Below, piece by piece: positions 55,870-64,000 of a stretch of 64,000 nucleotides of DNA (position 1 is the stretch's first letter; the number at the start of each line of letters is the position of its first letter). The notes beneath the pieces were generated by a model. It did not search any database, was not told the DNA's origin, and saw nothing but the letters and a program-made list of their open reading frames with translations. Origin of the DNA: Sycon ciliatum (taxonomy: Eukaryota > Porifera > Calcarea > Leucosolenida > Sycettidae); NCBI RefSeq assembly GCF_964019385.1, contig NC_088643.1:7509495-7573494 (forward strand). Direction: 5' to 3'. The position numbers and the translations under genes are program-made.

Positions 55870-56167
55870 TCCAGCATACAGTGATACAAGCAGGGAAGAA
55901 AGAAAAACACTGGAACAGGAAGAATCTCTTAGTGCCGACTGGTTGCCGTCTTGGATGAAAGAGGAGCCTCAGTGGACGAATTGGGCCGATCTACCCAGTC
56001 CCGAGGTTTCGCCAACACACCACTGTCACCAGGCAGTGAACGGGAATGAAGATGGGAAAAGAAAGAAAAAGAAAAAAAGACGGGCACCAAAGAAGCACCG
56101 CAGCGCCGCAACTAACGCCAACACAGGCCAGATCAGCAACGCCGTTCTCAATGGTTACTGGTGTTAG
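55745..56167 (+). CDS. Mirror copy of the basic-tract ORF
   Basis: Encoded on the opposite strand of the palindrome, with the same residues from SREERKTLEQEESL to LNGYWC. It overlaps its twin through the hairpin (55745-55869), giving two divergent frames sharing a 5' end. Confidence 0.4.
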   Translation: MLLGAVAWPLSFDNCSCLVSKAKQLQLQLSKDNGQATAPSSNPAYSDTSREERKTLEQEESLSADWLPSWMKEEPQWTNWADLPSPEVSPTHHCHQAVNGNEDGKRKKKKKRRAPKKHRSAATNANTGQISNAVLNGYWC

Positions 56168-56818
56168 ATGGAACTGATGCTTGCAGCATGCGCAGATGTG
56201 CACAAGTAGCCAGGGCACATTCTCACTCCACCCTTTCCTACTTGTATAATAATATCATGCCGACCATACCTGAATGACCAGAATACGACCATACCGAGTA
56301 CTAGTACTGTAGTAGTAGTACCTGGCTAATACTAGTCTAGGATATACCAACCTGGCCCTAGTCCTGTCTGTGTCATGGCAAAAAAAATAAATAATAAAAA
56401 ATAAAACAATCATGTTGTATGACCATGCATGATGAGTGTACGCTGCAGTACACTGGTACAGGTTCCTGCACCAGTACGAGGGCAGTACATACCGCGGAAT
56501 CCAGCCCGCGCCGTGATACCGGCAAGGGCCGGCTGGATGAACAGCAGTCGAATATGAGTGACTGGAAGTGCAGGTTCCTGCACGAGTACGAGGGCAGTAC
56601 CGCGGAATCCAGCGCGCGCGGTGATAGCGGCAGGGCTGGATGAACAGCGGTAGATCCTTCTTCCAAAACTGGTCGAGTTTGAGTGACTGGAACGTGTGCA
56701 CCCAACTTCCCAAGCCAAAGTCTCTTTCAAGTCTTTGGGAAAGTTAATGAGCATGCATGCACGCGCTTTCCGTTGTCCTTGTATTTACGGAATACGCACC
56801 AAGTAGGTTCGTGAGCCA

Positions 56819-57578
56819 ATGAACGCAGTGGATTCCATTCCTGCCCGTCGTCAAGTGACGACGGGCAGGAACGGAATCCGTTATGAGGGAACACCTGCAA
56901 AGCTTCCATCCCACTGCTCCTGTGGCCATGAAATCAATGTGTTGGACTCGCTTTCATGTCCCCGTGGAGGTTTCCCGTCGATACGACATAACGCTAATCG
57001 GGACACAACTGCCCAGTTGTTGGATCAGGAGTGCTCGAAAGTCTCCACTGAACCTGTGTAGCAGCCGCCGACTGGTGAGCAGTTCTGAGTTGAGATATCG
57101 TACTGCTAATGTGGAGAACAATGCACGACTGGATGTGGCTGCCAGTGGTTTGTGCGGCAGTCGATTTGAGCGAACCCTTCTTGATGTTCGGGTGTTCAAC
57201 CCATATGCTCGCTCAAATCGATCTGCACCACGTGCCACTGTGTACCAACGCCACCAGAGAGGAAAAAATACGACATTCTGAGGAACGGGTGAGGAACGTG
57301 GAGCAGGCATTGTTCCAGTGGCGATGGCGGCAAGTGAAGGGATGGGGAAGGCGACATCGGCATTATACGCAAGGGTGGTCGCTCTTCTGGCAGCAAAGAA
57401 GTCCGAGCAGTATTGTCACATCGTGGCCTATATTCGATGTAAGTTGTCTTTCTCGCTACTTAGGTCTTGTATTATGTGTCTTCGAGGCTGCAGGAAGCTG
57501 TTCGGACGTCCCGTAGTTCTGGAGGCTGGTGCTTCGTCTGCTGCACTAGATGTGTCGGAGGTCCAAGTTCCGGTCTAA
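56819..57578 (+). pseudogene. Nuclease-like repeat ORF, right arm, inverted
   Basis: Same blocks as 45737-46496 on the opposite strand (GGFPSIRHNANRD, ARLDVAASG, KLSFSLLRSCIMCLRG), with the same frameshifts. Confidence 0.55.
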
Positions 57579-57943
57579 ATTAATGGTTTCACGGATAGGT
57601 TTTTGAGGAAGCTTACTTATTAATTTTATTATGCTGTTGCCTCTTGTGCGCTCCGTGTGCAGCTGGTTGGGTTCTTTTCTTTAACTTTGGGTTCTTTTCA
57701 TTTGTTTGAATTCTTTACATTTTAAAATTGTTTTTGGGTTTTAGTTTCATTTCTATTATTGATCAAGATTGTATTTTTGCCCGTACAAGAGGCTTGAGTC
57801 AACTGGAATCCGTTCCTGCCCATCGTCAAGTCGAATCGGTTCCTACCCGTCGTCACTTGACGACGGGCGGTTGATCCAGTTCCATCACCTTTGACTTTTG
57901 AGCAGGCAGGACCGCGCTTTCCAGCCGGTGCAGTTTGATAATA

Positions 57944-58338
57944 GGGACCTTTCGCATTTGCTACGAAACGAATGCGAAACGAAAGTTTGATTCGGCTCGT
58001 AATCGTTTCGTTGAAAACAGATTTCAGGTTTCGCGAGTCGTCATGCAAATGTGCATGGCAACTACGAATACGGCCGCGGGCGCCGGTAGTTTGGCGTAGA
58101 CCTACGGGTTTTTACACGCACACGTGCATGGATCATGGAATCAAGGGAAAAATGTGTACCTTGCAAAACATGTGTATCTATCCAAATAAATGTGTACCTG
58201 ACAGATTCGGAGCGTGCCACGAATGAAGAGGCTTCCATTCGTGAAAACGAGTTCTCCGCAGGGACTCTGACGAATCCTCGAACCCAGGTGACGAATCAGC
58301 ATTCGTTTCGTATCCGTACGCGGGGTGCGAAAGGTCCC
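57944..58338. mobile_element. 395-bp TA-flanked MITE, right arm
   Basis: Reverse complement of 44977-45371, TA on both sides. Confidence 0.85.
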
Positions 58339-58412
58339 TAATGTCATTGGTCGACTCCAAAGGCGACGATCACGTGACACACGGGAAACAGCCTGCATGG
58401 CATGTGCATTAA

Positions 58413-59273
58413 AGGGGAAGTTAAGGCAAAAATCAAAATTTCACCAGTTGTAGTCTTCGGGGTGCTGAGTCGAATGGTCTTGGTCCGAGGAAGCTGAGAC
58501 GCTCCCTTCCTACTTGAATCCCAATCGAACTCGCGCACTTCCACCGAAACTGGGTGACTGCGCCCTACGAGATGGGGATTTGTATGCGAAATGTCACTAA
58601 AAGCGCCATTTCGTTCTTATATAAGCACGGATGACCGCGATTGGCCCATATGTTGTAGTCTTTTGGACGCTGAGTTGACTGGTTTTGGTCCGAAAAGGCT
58701 GCGATGCAGCGTTCCTCCTTTATTCCCAATCGAATATGGTTGAAGAAGCGGTCACGTGCTCCTGGGTGCCCAAATCACCTCGTCGCCACGCCAGCAGGCG
58801 ACAACTTTCACACCAAGGATTAACTCGAGTTCAACTCGAGTGACAGGACTGCACCCAAAAAAGGTCAAAACAGGCTGTAAGTTGTACCCTGCAGGCACGG
58901 TGACCAGGTGACTGGTGTACGCAGGAGCACGTGACCACTTGTTCAACCATGTTCGATTGGGAATTAGGGGCGAACGCTGCATCGCAGCCTTTTCGGACCA
59001 AAACCAGTCGACTCAGCGTCCAAAAGACTACAACATATGGGCCAATCGCGGTCATCCGTGCTTTTATAAGAACGAAATGGCGCTTTTAGTGACATTTTGC
59101 ATACAAATCCCCATCTAGTAGGGCGCAGTCACCCAGTTTCGGTGGAAGTGCGCGAGTTCGATTGGGATTCAAGTAGGAAGGGAGCGTCTCAGCTTTCTCG
59201 GACCAAGACCATTCGACTCAGCACCCCGAAGACTACAACTGGTGAAATTTTAATTTTTGCCTTAACTTCCCCT
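58413..59273. mobile_element. 861-bp TTAA-target non-autonomous element
   Basis: Ends AGGGGAAGTTAAGGCAAAAA and its complement are flanked by perfect TTAA (58409-58412, 59274-59277). The inverted homology runs deep: ACCAGTTGTAGTCTTCGGGG, GACCAAGACCATTCGACTC and further blocks occur on both sides. The centre (58760-58930) is single copy, with CCTGGTGACCAGG-type words. Related to 11642-12003. TTAA targeting suggests a piggyBac-like transposase in trans. Confidence 0.88.
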
Positions 59274-59277
59274 TTAA

Positions 59278-59825
59278 CTCGTATCCATATGTCCCCTTTC
59301 CTTTCTAAATGATTTTACAAGTTTTCTTTTAGAATACTGGAGATCGCTACACTGGAAGAAACGTACGCGAAGTGAATATCAAACAGACGAAGAATAGTTT
59401 TCTCGTTGTACCATAGGCTCTGGCGATAGCGTCTCTAGCGATACTGAAGTAGACACTGATGAATTGATAAATTTGGACCAGGATGAAGGAGCGGCTATAA
59501 ACAGAAAGAGCTCGTTCTAAAAGGACTGCCTTTGCCGAGTCCAGCTCTGGAGGCTCGAAAAGAACTAGATTTTCTCCTTGACTCAGTACTAAGTCGATTT
59601 AGACTTCTGCTGCACCAGGAAATCTAACAAGCCAGCAGTCAACATAATAGGAAGGCACTAGAGAACACGTCAGCCACGGCAATCATCCCAAATAAGTCCA
59701 CAGACCAGCACAATAAAGCGCAAGTAAACGCCATCAGGCAATCGCAAGCACTAACGAGTTGAAACTAAACTTTCAAGCTAATGTAAAAGAGCTGGGCATG
59801 AAACGATAAAAAAACTTATTCCCGT
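59278..59825. other. No gene recognised
   Basis: Unique sequence with stops in all frames. No repeat partner noticed elsewhere in the window. Confidence 0.4.
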
Positions 59826-59990
59826 ATGTCACATGACTGTCGCCTTGGAGTCGACCAATGACAGATAAGATTACGCGGGCTGGAAAGCGCGATCCTGCCT
59901 GCTGAATGGTGATGGAACAAGTTCCACTGCCCGTCGTCAAGTGACGACGAAGTGACGACGGGCAGTGGCAGTGGACAGAATCCACTCATG
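59826..59990. repeat. Diverged copy of the MITE-flank/palindrome segment
   Basis: GTCACATGACTGTCGCC, GGAGTCGACCAATGACA, GCTGGAAAGCGCGATCCTGCC and the GCCCGTCGTCAAGTGACGAC palindrome follow the order seen at 7636-8164. There is no 395-bp MITE, and the right half of the palindrome is partly duplicated (ACGACGAAGTGACGACGGGC). Confidence 0.75.
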
Positions 59991-62388
59991 AGTCTACCAT
60001 TTCAGTGGTCTGAAAGTACATGCAAAAGTCATGTACTGTAGTCCGTGTACGGTTGTCGAAGTCACTCTCCTCACTCAGCTCACACAGAGTCACAGCCTCA
60101 TACAGGACTCGAGTCACAGAATGGTCCATGTAAACTCAACCGGTCTTATAATTGATGTTGGATTTCAACCCGAGATGAGTTAGCTAGTACACTGCTGGAG
60201 TAGAGAGCAACATGAGGGTACAGGAGAATGGCACTGGCATGGCGCTCTCACCTTTCTTATTCGGCCATCTGCAGAGTGGCCGCGCAACTACTGGACACGA
60301 TGGGCTCAGCCTCCAAAATATTAACATGATGTGTCAAGACAAGAAGACAACAACAATATCACAACCACAATAAAAAGTCATAATGTATACAATATATGAG
60401 GAGGCCGAGGGTTTATGACCAATGAAAACTATTATAAAAACCGAGGTCCCCCAAGGCCGGAGCATTTATTGTATTTTAGAATCAACCAGTATAAACTCCT
60501 ACTCAATCTCCAACAACAAAATTAGTGGACAACTGTTATTTGTGTTGCTATGACAACTCGTGTGCTTGACGAGTATTTGCTGTCATTGGTTCAATTTCTT
60601 TTACTCTTCATAGGCTATCAGACCATTTTCCTTATTCGGTCTATTTATAACCAGTATCTATAATGAAAGTGAGGTATGTCTCCATGGTTACCGGTGTTCA
60701 TTTCATAACTATAGCCACTTCTCCTTGTTAGACCTTATCTGGAAGGCCCATTCTTGCATATTCCAACAGCAGCCAAGGGAGCTAGCTCTCTTGGGTATGC
60801 GGACTGGGTCCGATCCTAAAAAGCTGTTTTTATGAACTGTTTTTAGGAACTGTTTTTATGAACTGTTTTTATTGGATAGGATATGATTATGTTAAATAAA
60901 CGAGCTTTGTGTCAATGGGAGATTGACTTGGCCTTTTTACGAGTTGGTTCTAAACACGTAATAATCATCGTCATCTTAAAAGTATTTCACTGTTGATGAC
61001 GATAATTAAAACACATTCTTCTTTTCATGAAATTGTTTCGCCAGTATTTGTATTGTGTTCTATTTCTCCACCATGGCAAATTGTGTTTTGTTTGCCCGTG
61101 AAAGAAGCGTAATCATCAACGGTGCCTGACAGTGTCCTGTTCTAAGATTGTAGGCCAACACAACTCAGTGGAAAACAGCTGTGGTCTTCTAAACTCAGTT
61201 ACTTACTTCAAGCTGGACTTCAATACTGTCCTTCTTTTTTCTCGCGGATCCACTTGACTCCAACCAGCTGTACCTCGTGCAGCTTCCTCCGGCTCTCCGA
61301 TATCCTTCCATAAACAAGCAAAAGTGCAAACACAAAGAAAAAGGAACCACTAAACACACACTGCCAAAAACGCGGGCACGCACGCACGCACACTTCAAGA
61401 CAGTGGAAATGGCCTCAGCATGCACAGATGTCCAATAGACACCAACCAGTGCAGCGTATCATCCTAGGCCAACAACAAAAGAAAAAGGAAATAATATGTG
61501 TTCGGAAATAGCGTCGAACCCCGCAGTGTTGAAGAATGCAACACCACGGACCTCCGGAGTTTGGACATCTCAGATAGTCTCAAACAGATCCAGGTTTCCA
61601 GCCATGGAACTGGCCGTAGAAAAGTATGAAATCATGAGTGACTGAAAAACGACTTGTTCAAGCAACAGTCACTGACAAACTGACTGTGAGAAGCATCGTC
61701 AGTGTCGTAGGGGGTAGAACCGGCTCAGATGTTGAACTTATAATTGCACCTGCATGCACACAGTACAGATGGTACAAGAAAAAAGTAGGGGGACAAAATC
61801 AGTATCTACCGAGACAGGATCCTGTGTACTCTACCTTGTACATTGCACTTGCAGTGGTCGCCAAAGTTGTCTTCTCACAACTTGTGGGGAAACGGTAGAA
61901 AAGACAGGGTTTTGACTTGGCAAAGTCAATGCACACCTGCTGGAGATATTTAAATTCCGGCAAAACTCAAGTTGGCATGAAAGTGAAAGAACCACACCTT
62001 ACCAGCAAAGGAGACACTCTTTTCGGAAGCTGGATTCCTGCCATGCTCGAAATCTCTAAGCACCGGCAACGTCAGTTTCTCCTTATGCTATCACGTCCCT
62101 AATATACAATTCATTTAATCTACCTGTGTTCAAGGAATGGGCCTGCACGCTGTTCAATAGACACAAATTAGCCCTCCACTAAAATCAAAGACTGAGACCG
62201 TCAGAGCTAACATTTCTCATTGCAAACAATGTTCATATAACGAGAAGGACACCTTTCGAGCCAATATTATAACCAGCTACGACACGTTTTGGGACTGCAA
62301 ATACTGGATATATCTGGATATAACTGCACGTACTGCTGTGCATGGGAAGTTTACTCCCACACGTCCACCACCTACTGGCCAATATGGC
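59991..62388. other. No gene recognised; minor repeats
   Basis: Short frames only, for example 61638-61898 (plus) and 61195-61425 (minus), neither with a known domain. A 16-base word GAACTGTTTTTATGAA-like is repeated about four times at 60820-60875. Low similarity to the rest of the window suggests older unique DNA. Confidence 0.45.
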
Positions 62389-62880
62389 TGGTTGGTTGGT
62401 TTATTTTAATTCGAACAATAAACGGGAACTAGGCCTAATGATATAAAGGCGAATGGATGAGCCGCAATTAGAAAAGAGAGGACAGGACTTAGAAAATTAC
62501 GAAAGAAGAAGTGTCTGACAGACGAGTCAAGCGAGTATCAGGGGTGACAGGGTGGTCGAGGAGAGCTAGGGGAGGGCTAGTCTGAGCAACAAATTGTAGG
62601 CAACTTATGCTAAACCTGTTCTGTCTTGCTTTGGTCCGAACGTCATCCGTCAGCAGATTCCAGAGTGCATATCCTGCGACGGACGGCCGAGGATGGCTGA
62701 ATGAGCAGACCATTGGACCTCTGATGACTCAGATCTTACGAACAGTACAGACAACGTGGCACTAGCTGTCCCGTGAAGGCACCTCCAGACAAACACTAGT
62801 AGCTTGCCCTCGCAATACAACGTATTTCCAATTGCTTCGCAAACGTTCTGAAGACGTTGCAGAGTGACTGATCGCATGCC
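62389..62880 (-). pseudogene. Decayed LINE 3' end
   Basis: Minus-strand pieces KLLVFVWRCLHGTAS and then YALWNLLTDDVRTKARQ resemble the C-terminal part of CR1/L2-like RTs (K.lvyk.LHG, LWN.LP..vR), in different frames. The left edge has a (GGTT)n run at about 62389-62404, i.e. a minus-sense (AACC)n tail. Confidence 0.6.
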
Positions 62881-63653
62881 CTCAGTTATTATTATGCACT
62901 TCCACGTGATCAGTAAGGTTAGTTGCAGGTTTTCAGTGCATCTCGCTAAGTATTTACTCTGATAATAGTACAGACTCTGCTAAGCCAGTTGGAAAAGAAT
63001 TTAGAACTTCCTAGTGGAAGAGATAACAAACAGGACATACTTTACTTACGGCAGCTCTGCTATAGTCCTTCTTTCAGTGCCCAAGAAAGTCCAGGCTCTT
63101 CTTCACGCGAATACATTGTATATTATTTATATACTTGTCCGCCGCCATTTTGGAAAACTCAAAATCTCCAACTGGACAACCTGTTAGAGCCAGATTCTCC
63201 TTCCGCTCCTTCTGCCGCCAAGTGAAATACTGTACTGCATACTTAGACTAAGACAATACTGTATAATAACGATCGCCCTCGCTACTCTTCGTCAACCTTC
63301 GCCAGGCGTCTGCGTAGAAATACATGCACTGCGGTTCAGTTAGTAGCCGCTTTCCTCTCCCCTGGATCCACACCACTCAACTAATTACTTCTCAAGGGGC
63401 CCTTTGGCCATATGCTAGATGTCTGTGAGCAAAAAAGGCCCACGCGCAGTACTAACAGTGCGTGTTATTCTACACATCCTACCTAGACTAGCCTTACTGA
63501 AGTGCTGTACTACACTCTACATGTACTACACGTGGACTTCGACAATACTTCGAACAGTAACAGTACGTGGTATTCTACACATCCTAGCTTAGTACGTAGA
63601 CTAGTCTTACTGAAGTACATGTACTGTACTGCTACACGTAGACTTCGACAATA
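62492..63653. repeat. Right copy of the 1.1 kb framing repeat
   Basis: Aligns with 1-1139 in the same orientation. Differences include a 14-base insert at about 63380 and several substitutions, more than between the tandem units, so this duplication is older. Confidence 0.85.
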
Positions 63654-63988
63654 GGGCTTGAAAGTGATGACGTCAAAACCCGCAGGGAGTGACTAAGTTG
63701 ACATCATTATTTCTATTTTGGATCCACTAAGGTTTGACTTTGCTATTGCCTCAGTATGTGGGTGCATAGCAACCCACTCATGTCGTAGGCAGGGACGACT
63801 TTTACTTCGCCACCAGTTGTAACCCCGCCCCCAGTAGCCAAATCAGTCAGTTTCACTGGTTACATCACCTTGCTGTGAGTAAGACGGCTTGAAATGTGCT
63901 TGGATCCATACAAAAACTGGATCCAAGTGGATCCAATTTTTGAATTTTTGAAATTGTTGCTATGCTGTGACGTAGCACTTTCAAGCCC
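63654..63988. mobile_element. 335-bp TA-flanked MITE
   Basis: Ends GGGCTTGAAAGTG and CACTTTCAAGCCC with TA on both sides. TGACGT occurs near both ends. The interior repeats TTGGATCCA and GTGGATCCAA. The matching site after the left framing repeat (GACAATAATAG at about 1131) lacks it. Confidence 0.8.
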
Positions 63989-64000
63989 TATACTTAAGTA

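Larger units (their letters stand above)
55804..58408. repeat. Large palindrome, right arm (2.6 kb)
   Basis: Reverse complement of 54825-55803 followed by 44907-46534, without the 8.29 kb LINE. It shares copy 3-specific changes. A few private substitutions exist (for example CACCAGAGAGGAAAAAATAC at 57251). It ends at GGCATGTGCAT, directly against the TTAA element at 58413. Confidence 0.95.

Noticed and set aside
55745-56167. Two independent genes in divergent orientation around the palindrome centre
   Set aside because: They are one sequence and its reverse complement; their shared N-termini come from the hairpin.
59935-59965. CRISPR-like short palindromic repeats at the CCCGTCGTCA motif
   Set aside because: There is no regular spacing and no spacer set; the palindrome is scattered with transposon-type flanks in a eukaryotic sequence.

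Overview
The window is eukaryotic and almost certainly from an animal, most likely a marine invertebrate. It contains metazoan-type LINEs, a CsRn1-like Ty3/gypsy element, many hAT-, pogo- and TTAA-type small transposons, intron-like signals and TATA plus initiator promoters. A repeat protein whose sequence I recall as common in sponge assemblies makes a sponge my best guess, but nothing here proves it. I find no rRNA, no CRISPR array, no operon and no certain host gene. Nearly all coding potential belongs to mobile elements.

Layout. 1-1139 is repeated in the same orientation at 62492-63653, so the whole window is framed by one repeat. From 1966 a 15-20 kb unit is present three times in tandem: copy 1 at 1966-17069, copy 2 at 17070-36813 and copy 3 from 36814. 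The copies are nearly identical, with shared junction microhomology TTAAC, and differ mainly by insertions and deletions. Each unit holds in order: a tRNA-like inverted module, long foldbacks, a pogo-type MITE, a GC-rich region leading to a TATA/initiator promoter, a snap-back hairpin inside an exon-like sequence, a LINE endonuclease fragment, a (TTG)n tract, a broken nuclease-like repeat ORF, a second hairpin, a LINE RT fragment, a hAT element with a nested TTAA element, nested foldbacks, a second and opposite promoter with a paralogous exon, another hAT element and a LINE 3' fragment.

Copy 3 does not finish the unit. It folds back at about 55803 into a large palindrome whose right arm runs to 58408. 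The left arm is split at 46534/54825 by an 8.29 kb insertion with a 9-bp target duplication. That insertion is a 5'-inverted LINE (its RT is cut in two, with the halves in opposite orientations) which itself hosts an apparently intact 989-residue EN-RT LINE and a compound repeat. Copy-specific events are: a full-length gypsy element with indistinguishable 509-bp LTRs in copy 2 (21757-27035), a 5'-truncated LINE in copy 3 (38961-41297), and a SINE-like insert and a 196-bp insert in copy 1.

Because the copies act as each other's empty sites, target duplications, nesting order and a probable excision footprint can be read directly. 58413-59273 is a complete TTAA-type element at the palindrome edge. 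59278-62388 is mostly featureless, and 63654-63988 is a TA-flanked MITE.
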